Part shown: piece after piece, positions 11,432 to 17,965 of the stretch | Layout: the number at the start of each line of letters is the position of its first letter | Position numbering within the stretch: the first letter of the stretch is position 1 | NCBI GenBank assembly: GCA_015491145.1 | Contig: WFWM01000015.1 | Span: 1-17,965 of the forward strand | From: Patescibacteria group bacterium | GTDB lineage: Bacteria > Patescibacteriota > Minisyncoccia > Phycocordibacterales > UBA12088 | Length of the DNA: 17,965 nucleotides | Direction of reading: 5' to 3' | The notes under the pieces: generated by a model | Told to the model about the DNA's origin: nothing | The model's database searches: none | Seen by the model: the letters and a program-made list of their open reading frames with translations, nothing else | Made by a program: the position numbers and the translations under genes

Positions 11432-14203
11432 CTATGTTACCATCTCTTCCTTTGCTTGAGAAGAGCGGCGTGCTCCCTCTTTCGCTTTTGCCCGAGCACG
11501 GCGTCGGCGTGTGGAGACCACTATGTCCCCCTTCTTCACTCCTACCACCGCCTCAAGCCCCTCCCGCTTCTCCTCCGGCAGGCGAAGGAGAACATCAGCA
11601 AGCGGGTTGAGGATCTTGCGTTGAATCAACCGGCGCAATGGGCGTGCCCCATGGAGCGGATCGTACCCTTCCCGCGCGAGCCACTGGAGCGCTTTCTGCT
11701 CGACCTGCAACGCAACCCCTCGTGCCGCAAGCCGCTGCTGCACATCTTCCACCTGAGCCGCAACAATCTGCTCCATTACCGCAGGTGTGAGCACGTTAAA
11801 GAGCACAATCTCATCGAGACGGTTGAGGAATTCCGGTCGGAAGAATTCCCGGAGCGCTTCCATCACCTTGTCTTTTGCCAATTCATACTCGAGCGCGAGG
11901 TGCATATCGGCCCCTTCCTCACCACGGGAAGCCTCGAGCGATGCCAGCTGCGGAGCACTGAAGCCGAGGTGGCTCATCCGCTCGATGTATTCCGAACCCA
12001 CATTGGAGGTGAGGATGATGATGGTGTTCCGGAAGCTGACCGTTCGCCCCTTCGCATCGGTCAACCTGCCATCCTCCAGCACCTGCAGCAGGAGATTGAA
12101 CACCTCGGGATGCGCCTTCTCCACCTCATCGAAGAGGAGCACGCTGTAGGGGCGGTGGCGAACGAGTTCGGTGAGCACGCCACCTTCCTCGTGCCCCACA
12201 TATCCCGGCGGAGCGCCGATGAGCTTCGAGACCGCGTGGCGCTCCATAAACTCGCTCATATCAACCCGCACGAGTGCCTTCTCATCGTTAAAGAGGAACT
12301 CTGCGAGTGCTTTTGCAAGCTCCGTCTTCCCCACTCCGGTCGGGCCAAGAAAGAGGAATGAACCAATGGGCCTGCGGGGATCAGCAATACCCGCCCTCGC
12401 CCGCTTGATGGCTTGCGCCACGAGCGCAATCGCCTCGTCCTGCCCCTTCACCCGGCGCCGCAGTGCCTCCTCCAGCTTGGCGAGCTTCTCTTTCTCCGAC
12501 TCCAGCATTTTTGCCACCGGAATACCCGTCCAGCGCGCCACCACCTCGGCAACATCCTCCTCCGTTACAACTTCGCGACCCAGCTGCCGATCTTTCCGAA
12601 GGAGGTTGAGTTTCCTTTCGATTCCGGCAATCGCCTTCTCGACCGTCGGCATTGCTCCAAACTTCACCTCTGTGTATGTCTCCATATCGTCTTTCGCCTT
12701 CGCTGCCTCCGCCTTCTCCTGCAACGAGGAGAGTTCTTCCTGTTTCTCCCGCAGTGCGGCAAGCAGCTTCCGCTCCTCCTCCCACTGCAGCGCGAGCGCC
12801 TTCGTCCGCTCTTCTACCGCAGCAAGCTCCTTTTGGATTGCCTCCAGTCGCGCTTCTGCCTGCGCTGCAGCCTGCCTCGAGAGTGTCTTGCTCGCAAGGT
12901 CTCGTTCCAGAGCAGCCCGCTCTATCTTGAGCCGTAGCATTGCCCGCTCTGCGGAAGCGAGTGCCTCTGGCTTATCCTCACGGGCTATCTTGCGAGCGCT
13001 TGCCGCCTCATCGATAAGGTCAATCGCCTTGTCTGGCAGGTACCGATCCGGCAGGTAGCGAGCAGATAGCTGCACCGCAGCAGAGAGTGCGCGGCCGGTA
13101 ATATGGATACCGTGGAAGCGTTCGTAGCGGTCGCGAAGCCCCTGCATAATGGCGAGCGCCTCTTCTTCTGTCGGCTCCTCCACATAGATCGGCTGGAACC
13201 GCCGCACGAGCGCCGGATCCCGCTCAATGTGGCGCTGGTACTCCTTGAAGGTGGTGGCGCCAATGAGCCGGAGCTCCCCTCGCGCCAGCGCAGGTTTTAG
13301 GAGGTTCGACGCATCGAGTGCCCCTTCTGCCGCACCAGCACCCACAATCGTATGGAGCTCATCGATGAAGAGGATGATGCGCCCCTCCTGCTCCTGAATA
13401 TCCTTCAAAACTGCCTTGAGGCGCTCTTCAAATTCACCCCGGTACTTTGTCCCGGCAATGAGCTGCCCGATATCCAGCACAACGATGTCCTTATCGCGCA
13501 AGCTCTCCGGCGCGTCTCCGCTTGCAATACGCTGCGCGAGCCCCTCAACGATTGCCGTTTTCCCCACCCCCGCTTCCCCGATGAGGAGCGGGTTGTTCTT
13601 CATACGACGGGCGAGAATCTGCATTGCTCGCCGGATCTCCCGTTCACGACCAATCACCGGATCCAGTTTCCCTTCCCGCGCCAATTGCGTGAGCGACCGC
13701 GCGTAGCGGTACAGCGCGCGTGGTCTTCCTCGCACCGACGACTCGCGCTCCTTCGTGCGCTCCCGCATTTCCTGCAGCGCTCGCAGGAAATGCTCTCGCT
13801 CAAGCGGCAGCTGCTGGAGCACTACTTTTGCTGGGCCCGGGTGCTGGAGAATGCCGAGGAAGAGGTGTTCTGGAGAAACACGCTCCTCTCCTAACTCCTG
13901 CGCGAGTGAGACGGCGCTCTCCAACACATGGGCCAAATCGGCGGTGAGGTAGAGCTGGTAGGAGGGGGAGAGGACCGATCCCCCTTCCGGCTCTTCCAGC
14001 GCATCGAGCACCGCATCGGTAAATGCAACGGTGTCTATGTCAAGCTTTTCCAAGAGCGCAAACAAAGGAGAGTCCTCCTGCATCATAAGCGCGCCGAGCA
14101 GGTGGAGCGGATTGACATGGTTCTGCCCCCGCTCGATAGCGATCTCGTGGGCGCGCTTGACTGCCTCCTTCGCTTTCGTGGTGAAGTTGGAAAATGGTGT
14201 CAT
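11432..14203 (-). CDS. clpB: ATP-dependent protein disaggregase ClpB
   Basis: Hexameric AAA+ unfoldase that rescues aggregated proteins with DnaK and small heat-shock proteins. It has 923 residues: an N-domain with two Clp repeats (1-150); AAA1 with Walker A GEAGVGKT (209-216), pore loop KYRG (253-256) and Walker B ILFIDE; a long charged coiled-coil M-domain (about 410-545) that separates ClpB from ClpA and ClpC; and AAA2 with GPTGVGKT (620-627), pore loop GYVGHEEGG and [28 protein letters not shown] and [15 protein letters not shown] are ClpB-style. The protein ends in a strongly basic tail ([20 protein letters not shown]) that is unusual for the family. ATG 14203 has AAGG 3 nt upstream. It follows the trypsin-fold gene by 67 nt and precedes tRNA-Tyr. 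No CIRCE or HspR-like repeat was seen. Confidence 0.93.
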   Translation of the reverse strand: MTPFSNFTTKAKEAVKRAHEIAIERGQNHVNPLHLLGALMMQEDSPLFALLEKLDIDTVAFTDAVLDALEEPEGGSVLSPSYQLYLTADLAHVLESAVSLAQELGEERVSPEHLFLGILQHPGPAKVVLQQLPLEREHFLRALQEMRERTKERESSVRGRPRALYRYARSLTQLAREGKLDPVIGREREIRRAMQILARRMKNNPLLIGEAGVGKTAIVEGLAQRIASGDAPESLRDKDIVVLDIGQLIAGTKYRGEFEERLKAVLKDIQEQEGRIILFIDELHTIVGAGAAEGALDASNLLKPALARGELRLIGATTFKEYQRHIERDPALVRRFQPIYVEEPTEEEALAIMQGLRDRYERFHGIHITGRALSAAVQLSARYLPDRYLPDKAIDLIDEAASARKIAREDKPEALASAERAMLRLKIERAALERDLASKTLSRQAAAQAEARLEAIQKELAAVEERTKALALQWEEERKLLAALREKQEELSSLQEKAEAAKAKDDMETYTEVKFGAMPTVEKAIAGIERKLNLLRKDRQLGREVVTEEDVAEVVARWTGIPVAKMLESEKEKLAKLEEALRRRVKGQDEAIALVAQAIKRARAGIADPRRPIGSFLFLGPTGVGKTELAKALAEFLFNDEKALVRVDMSEFMERHAVSKLIGAPPGYVGHEEGGVLTELVRHRPYSVLLFDEVEKAHPEVFNLLLQVLEDGRLTDAKGRTVSFRNTIIILTSNVGSEYIERMSHLGFSAPQLASLEASRGEEGADMHLALEYELAKDKVMEALREFFRPEFLNRLDEIVLFNVLTPAVMEQIVAAQVEDVQQRLAARGVALQVEQKALQWLAREGYDPLHGARPLRRLIQRKILNPLADVLLRLPEEKREGLEAVVGVKKGDIVVSTRRRRARAKAKEGARRSSQAKEEMVT

Positions 14204-14270
14204 ACGCCTTCACATCAAGGGTTAAAGACCCCTCCTCGTACCAACCCATACCGTCGCAACCTTCCCTTTT

Positions 14271-15239
14271 CTACTCAGTTTGCTCGAGATCAGAAGATGC
14301 TGCTTTCTCTTTCTCCACAACAGATTGTACCATTCGATCCAGCCCTTGAGGGGTAAGAATACGATACACCGTTCCGTCAAACATTGCAATCACTTCCTTG
14401 AAGAGCGAGAGGGCGAGCGCCCCCTCCTCCGCCACTTCCCCGGCCACGCTCAAATCAACGGGAGGGAAAAGGTCTGCAAGCGGTGTTGTGGTAGCAACCG
14501 CATTGGGAATCCGTGGCGGGAGGGAAGACACAAACCCAAGTGCGATACGGGGAGCCTCCACGCCTCCCACCACCACGATGGACTGCCCGAGTTTGAGAGA
14601 GGCCGGGTCAAGCAGGGTGGGAGGCTTGGGAAATACTCCTCCCTCTCCTTCCTTTTCCTTCGGCGAGATGGCAAGCAGCGCAAACGGGCCCTTTCCCTCA
14701 AGAGCGATGCGTGCGGGAAAGCGCTGGGATCCGATGGCGACACGGTACGACGCACCCTTCAACACCACCCGATCAGGAAGCAGCACGAGATGATCTCCCA
14801 CGACAAGCCCGTGACTGACGAAGCGGAGGTGTTCCCGTGCCTTCGCTCCGTTGCCGGATGATGTCGCACTTGGCGTTGCTGGTCGTCCGGATGTGCTCGT
14901 GCCCACTTCTCCCTCGCCGCGGGAGGGGAAGAGGCGAAATACCGGCACCATTACCCGCTGCGCCTCCGCTACCGCCGTCGGCACCAACTCTTCCTCCCGC
15001 ACCACCACCGTCTTCTCCACCACCCGCTCCTTCTGGGGGGAAGACTGCGTCGGTTGCACAGGGGTGACGACACGCTCGATGGTTCGCTCTACAACACGAT
15101 TGATGATTTTTGGCACCACCTCCTCCGGTGCACGATCGAGCAGCCGCATCGTCACAATGCTACTTGCAATAGCGGAAACGAAGCTCACGAGCAGCGCAAG
15201 CAGCACGATTTGAGACCGTGTCAGCCGTTCAATATCCAT
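14271..15239 (-). CDS. Membrane-anchored trypsin/HtrA-fold protein lacking the catalytic triad
   Basis: A 322-residue protein with one N-terminal transmembrane helix (about 10-31), a charged Val/Glu/Arg-rich stalk (about 38-80), a low-complexity Ser/Thr/Gly linker and a C-terminal domain. That domain reads like a degenerate HtrA/DegP protease: SHGLVVGDHLVLLPDRVVLKGASYRVAIG aligns with the strand-turn around the catalytic His; FPARIALEGKGPFALLAI with the FPAKV...TDLAVIKI block; and LKLGQSIVVVGG with LGQ-VVAIGN. The catalytic His, Asp and Ser positions appear as Asp/Arg, Phe and Ala, so it is probably a non-enzymatic scaffold or sensor outside the membrane. Alignment is by eye. ATG 15239 is used because the helix starts right after it. 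It begins 7 nt after the cysteine desulfurase stop and precedes clpB, so the three may share a transcript. Confidence 0.55.
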   Translation of the reverse strand: MDIERLTRSQIVLLALLVSFVSAIASSIVTMRLLDRAPEEVVPKIINRVVERTIERVVTPVQPTQSSPQKERVVEKTVVVREEELVPTAVAEAQRVMVPVFRLFPSRGEGEVGTSTSGRPATPSATSSGNGAKAREHLRFVSHGLVVGDHLVLLPDRVVLKGASYRVAIGSQRFPARIALEGKGPFALLAISPKEKEGEGGVFPKPPTLLDPASLKLGQSIVVVGGVEAPRIALGFVSSLPPRIPNAVATTTPLADLFPPVDLSVAGEVAEEGALALSLFKEVIAMFDGTVYRILTPQGLDRMVQSVVEKEKAASSDLEQTE

Positions 15240-15245
15240 AGCCCT

Positions 15246-15251
15246 ATCATA
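15246..15251 (-). promoter_or_regulatory. Candidate -10 for the trypsin-fold gene
   Basis: TATGAT (5 of 6 matches to TATAAT) on the minus strand ends 6 nt before ATG 15239 and includes the TGA stop of the cysteine desulfurase gene. The intervening AGGG could instead act as a ribosome-binding site in a shared transcript. Confidence 0.35.
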
Positions 15252-16488
15252 CGGAAGGAGCCTCCTCCGACGCAATGGCGCCCCGCCCCATTGCAACTAC
15301 CTCGGCAAGCGCCTGCACTACCCTCGCCACATCCGCCTCCTGCAGCCACGGATGCACCGAAAACCGCACCGCGCTCCGGGCGCGCTCGGGATCACGCGTG
15401 AGCGCAAACACTACCTCCGAACCCATCCCCCCCGCATCTGGTAGGTGGCAAGCGGATCGCGTGCTCACCGCAATACCCCGAGCATCGAGCCCCAACACCA
15501 CGTACTCTCCCTCAACGCCAAGGAAGGATACGTTGAGGTTGTTCGCCGCCCGATGCTCGCTCCCGATAGGCGGGCCGTTGAGTGCGACGCGGGGGATGCG
15601 CTGCTGCACCTGTTCCCACAGCAGCCTCGAGAGCTTCAGCATATGGGCAGCACGCTGCTCCCTTTCCTTTGCGACAAGGCGGAGCGCTTCCGCAAACCCC
15701 GCAATGAGCGGCACATTCTGCGTGCCCCCGCGGAGGCGGAACTCCTGCGACCCGCCGTAGATAACCGGTGCAAGCGGATATGCACGGGAACGCACCAAGG
15801 CCCCCACCCCCTTCGGGCCATACACCTTCTGGGCATCGAGCGTCATCGCATCGACGCCCCACCGTCGGAGCGATACCGCCACCACCGCCGGAGCTTGGGA
15901 AGCATCAGTGTGGAAGAGAGGAAAGGGGCTGCTGCGCTCCTGCCGCACCGCCCGCACCAATTGAGCAATAGCTGCCATTGGCTGCACCGTGCCCACTTCA
16001 TTGTTCACCGCAACGAGAGAGAGCAGCTTGAGGCGTGGATCCTGCAGCGCCTCGCGCAGCGCCGCTTCCTGCACAACCCCTTCCCCATCCACCGGCAGTT
16101 GGTGAACTACAACACCGTATTCCTCAGCCGCAGCCTTCGCCGCCTCTAGGACCGAAGCATGCTCGATATCGAGCACCGCAATTGCGGCATCGCGCAACGC
16201 CCCTTCTTTCCGTAGCGCCCGGAGGAACCCCCATATGGCGAGCGTGTTCCCTTCACTCCCTCCTGAAGTGAAAATGACATCGGGCGGAGCCGCTTCCACA
16301 GCTCGCGCCACCCGCTCCCGGGCACGCTCGAGCACCGCGCGGGCTTGCCGTCCTTCCGTGTGGAGGGCATTTGGATTCCCCTGATACCGCTCCAGGACCG
16401 CGCACACCACCTCCTTCACACGGGGATCGAGCGGACTCGCCGCCATCGCATCAAGGTATATCCGCTCCTGCGGCGCACCAGTTGCCAT
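15247..16488 (-). CDS. Cysteine desulfurase (IscS/NifS family)
   Basis: PLP-dependent class V aminotransferase-fold enzyme that takes sulfur from cysteine for Fe-S clusters and tRNA thiolation. It has 413 residues. Seen: YLDAMAASPLDP at the N-terminus, GNPNALHTEG, FTSGGSEGNTLAI in the PLP-phosphate region, VNNEVGTVQP, FHTDASQAP, the PLP lysine Lys221 in LDAQKVYGPKGVGAL, and the catalytic cysteine Cys347 in AVSTRSACHLPD. The usual His before the lysine (HK) is Gln here. The extended open frame reaches further upstream, but homology starts at MATGAPQERIYLDA. ATG 16488 also lies 7 nt after a TACAAT -10, so that start is chosen (ATG 16497 is the alternative). No iscU, iscA, sufBCD or tRNA thiolase gene is nearby, so the sulfur acceptor is unknown. 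Confidence 0.9.
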   Translation of the reverse strand: MATGAPQERIYLDAMAASPLDPRVKEVVCAVLERYQGNPNALHTEGRQARAVLERARERVARAVEAAPPDVIFTSGGSEGNTLAIWGFLRALRKEGALRDAAIAVLDIEHASVLEAAKAAAEEYGVVVHQLPVDGEGVVQEAALREALQDPRLKLLSLVAVNNEVGTVQPMAAIAQLVRAVRQERSSPFPLFHTDASQAPAVVAVSLRRWGVDAMTLDAQKVYGPKGVGALVRSRAYPLAPVIYGGSQEFRLRGGTQNVPLIAGFAEALRLVAKEREQRAAHMLKLSRLLWEQVQQRIPRVALNGPPIGSEHRAANNLNVSFLGVEGEYVVLGLDARGIAVSTRSACHLPDAGGMGSEVVFALTRDPERARSAVRFSVHPWLQEADVARVVQALAEVVAMGRGAIASEEAPSV

Positions 16489-16495
16489 ACCTCGC

Positions 16496-16524
16496 ATTGT
16501 ACGCCCTCTCGCCTCCCCCCGCAA
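16496..16524 (-). promoter_or_regulatory. Promoter of the cysteine desulfurase gene
   Basis: TTGCGG (16519-16524) and TACAAT (16496-16501) on the minus strand are separated by 17 nt. The -10 ends 7 nt before ATG 16488. The divergent DUF4446 promoter lies within about 55 bp. Confidence 0.6.
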
Positions 16525-16550
16525 AACGCGGGATTCATCCTTGATGCATT

Positions 16551-16559
16551 TGCTATACT
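16551..16559 (+). promoter_or_regulatory. Extended -10 promoter of the DUF4446 gene
   Basis: TGCTATACT ends 8 nt before ATG 16568, placing the expected transcription start at or just before the start codon. No -35 at the right distance is seen. Confidence 0.6.
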
Positions 16560-16567
16560 TGACGCTC

Positions 16568-17122
16568 ATGGGGTTGCTCGAAGGTGAGAATGTGCTTCCC
16601 CTCGTGCTCGGCCTCGCTATGGGAGCGGTGCTGGCAAGTGTTGGGAGCCTCGTGATGGTATGGCGCACGAAGCGAAAGCTCGACCATCTTCTCACCCTCT
16701 CCCACCACTACTCTCGCGATCCGGCGCAGCTCCTACCTGCCCTCATCGACCGGAGTGCCACGCTTGAGGGACGGCTCGCGAAGCTGGAGGAGCAGAGTAG
16801 GAACACTTCCCATACCCTGCAGCAGGCTATCCAGCGAGTCGGCCTCGTCCACTACAACCCATTCCGCGACGATGGGGTGGGAGGCAATCCCAGCTTTTCC
16901 CTCGCGCTCTTCAATGGATCCGGCACCGGCGTCATCCTCACCGCCATCCATGGACGGGACCGGACCCGACTCTATGCAAAGACCCTGCACGGCACAACCT
17001 CTTCCCTCCCTCTCAGCAAAGAAGAAGAGGAAGCGATGCGTCGGGCGCTCCATACTGATGCCCCGGAACAACCGGAGCAACAGGCGGCACCACCCGTTGC
17101 CAAACGGAGGAAAAAAGCATAG
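16568..17122 (+). CDS. DUF4446-family membrane protein
   Basis: A 184-residue protein of unknown function. It has one N-terminal transmembrane helix (VLPLVLGLAMGAVLASVGSLVMVW), then a helical, coiled-coil-like segment (about 35-90). The family's conserved core follows: QRVGLVHYNPFRDDGVGGNPSFSLALFNGSGTGVILTAIHGRDRTRLYAKTL, then LSKEEEEAMRRAL. This matches the DUF4446 pattern (VGLVRFNPF..D.GG..SF..ALLD..G.GVV..S.H.R...R.Y.K), known in Firmicutes and candidate-phyla genomes. The tail is rich in Pro and Gln and ends in a basic KRRKKA. The frame is open back to 16541, but ATG 16568 is preferred because of the -10 element 8 nt upstream. infB follows on the same strand. Confidence 0.85.
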   Translation: MGLLEGENVLPLVLGLAMGAVLASVGSLVMVWRTKRKLDHLLTLSHHYSRDPAQLLPALIDRSATLEGRLAKLEEQSRNTSHTLQQAIQRVGLVHYNPFRDDGVGGNPSFSLALFNGSGTGVILTAIHGRDRTRLYAKTLHGTTSSLPLSKEEEEAMRRALHTDAPEQPEQQAAPPVAKRRKKA

Positions 17123-17204
17123 GATGCGAAGTGCTCCCTTCTCTGAAGGATGAGTGTGCAGCGCTCGAGCGAGCGAAGGAGTATGGCACGAAGCAATATC
17201 GCGT

Positions 17205-17941
17205 ATGGCAGATCTTCCTCGACCTCCTATCGTTGCGGTAATGGGGCATATCGACCATGGGAAGTCGTCCCTCCTCGACTACATCCGCAAAACCCGCGTC
17301 GTGGAGACAGAAGCAGGAGGTATTACGCAGCATCTCGGTGCGTATACCGTTGGAGTGACGCTCCCTTCAGGTGAGCAACGCACCATTACCTTTCTCGATA
17401 CCCCGGGGCACGCCGCGTTCCACTCCATCCGTCAGCGCGGAGCGCTTGCCGCCGATATCGTCATCCTCGTTGTTTCCGCAGAAGAAGGCGGAAAGCCGCA
17501 GACGAAGGAGGCATTTGAGGCCGCCCGCGCAGCGGGTATTCCTGTCATTGTCGCATTTTCCAAAATTGACCGTCCAAAAGCGGATGTCGAGCGGGCAAAA
17601 TACTCCCTCCTCGAGCAGGGCATCTACCTTGAAGGGCTCGGCGGTGATATTCCGTATGTTCCCATTTCTTCCAAAACAGGGGAAGGTATCCCTGAGCTCC
17701 TCGAGCTCGTGTTGCTCGTTGCCGATATGCAGGAACTCTCCGCTGACCCCGCAGCCCCTCCCTCAGGGGTCGTGGTCGAAGCGCACCACGATGAGAAGCG
17801 GGGCATTTCCGCAACGCTCTTAGTGAAGGAAGGAACGCTCCGGCCGGGAACCTTCGTGGTTGCAGGCGGGGCATGGGCGCCGGTGCGACGCCTGGAACTC
17901 CCAACTGGTGGTGAGCAGGAGGCGGCAGGACCTTCCTTTCC
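17205..17941 (+). CDS. infB: Translation initiation factor IF-2, N-terminal part (truncated at contig end)
   Basis: GTPase that brings initiator tRNA to the 30S subunit. The frame begins MADLPRPPIVAVMGHIDHGKSS, so the G domain starts almost at once and the long N-terminal region of other bacterial IF-2 proteins is missing. Seen: G1 GHIDHGKSS, G2 GGITQHLGAY, G3 DTPGHAAF, G4 SKID and G5 SSKTGEGIPEL, followed by the start of domain II (GVVVEAHHDEKRGISATLLVKEGTLRPG). The G4 motif has Ser in place of the usual Asn of NKxD. The gene is cut after base 17941, where adapter sequence begins; the open frame into the adapter is artificial. ATG 17205 lacks a Shine-Dalgarno. The alternative GTG 17154 lies right after an in-frame stop (17151) and would add 17 unconvincing residues. 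The 82-nt gap after the DUF4446 gene suggests one transcript. Confidence 0.93.
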
Positions 17942-17965
17942 CTGTCTCTTATACACATCTGACGC
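17942..17965. other. Nextera transposase adapter (sequencing artefact)
   Basis: The last 24 bases begin CTGTCTCTTATACACATCT, the Tn5 mosaic-end sequence used in Nextera libraries, followed by GACGC, the continuation of one of its adapters. It is not genomic. On the reverse strand it translates to the known artefact starts MCIRDR and MYKRQ. Confidence 0.97.

Noticed and set aside
11429..12361. Plus-strand open frame of 310 codons opposite the 3' half of clpB
   Set aside because: Antisense shadow: no recognisable domain, no promoter or ribosome-binding site, and fully covered by clpB.
12171..13058. Long plus-strand open frame (295 codons) opposite clpB
   Set aside because: It is rich in Ser, Arg and Ala as expected from antisense reading of a GC-rich gene, and it lies wholly within the strongly conserved clpB frame.
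1..17965. CRISPR arrays, insertion sequences, integrases and phage genes
   Set aside because: No regularly spaced repeats, terminal inverted repeats with target duplications, or transposase/integrase motifs were found; the only transposon-like sequence is the library adapter at the right end.

Overview
The window is a gene-dense, fairly GC-rich stretch of bacterial chromosome. It carries ten complete protein genes or more, three tRNA genes, two genes cut by the window edges (valS at the left, infB at the right), and no transposase, integrase, CRISPR array or phage gene that I can see. TGA is used as a stop codon several times, so the genetic code looks standard. The gene set suggests a member of the Candidate Phyla Radiation / Patescibacteria (Parcubacteria-like). 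It includes a T4SS_pilin-type double-helix membrane domain, a bifunctional phosphoglucose/phosphomannose isomerase, a DUF4446 protein, a very short IF-2 N-terminus and a prepilin. That placement is inferred from gene style, not from a marker tree.

Layout. 1-2.8 kb (+): the 3' part of valS, a PrsW-like intramembrane protease and a small heat-shock protein. 2.8-3.8 kb (-): the sugar-phosphate isomerase, divergent from a (+) prepilin gene whose 5' end appears frameshifted next to a perfect 22-bp tandem duplication. 4.5-5.1 kb: tRNA-Phe (-), a glutaredoxin (+), a perfect terminator hairpin and tRNA-Arg (+). 5.1-8.05 kb (-): a tightly coupled four-gene operon reading arsR-type regulator, MerA-like flavoprotein, four-TM protein with two CxxC pairs, and membrane-anchored thioredoxin. 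8.2-11.0 kb (-): a 952-residue secreted/membrane protein joining a helical region, a T4SS-pilin-like segment and a C-terminal domain resembling an M15 peptidase. 11.3-16.5 kb (-): cysteine desulfurase, a trypsin-fold protein with no catalytic triad, clpB and tRNA-Tyr. 16.55 kb to the end (+): a DUF4446 protein and infB, which is cut off by a sequencing adapter occupying the last 24 bases.

The most coherent functional unit is the mercury/thiol operon at 5.1-8.05 kb. Its promoter has an inverted repeat over the -10 element, merA overlaps the next gene as ATGA, and the product ends in the vicinal cysteine pair typical of mercuric reductases. A second theme is protein quality control: PrsW, Hsp20, ClpB and the degenerate HtrA-like protein. 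A third is regulatory. At least six genes have a good -10 element (often TGnTATACT or TAnAnT) ending only 6-9 nt before the start codon, which suggests widespread leaderless transcripts.
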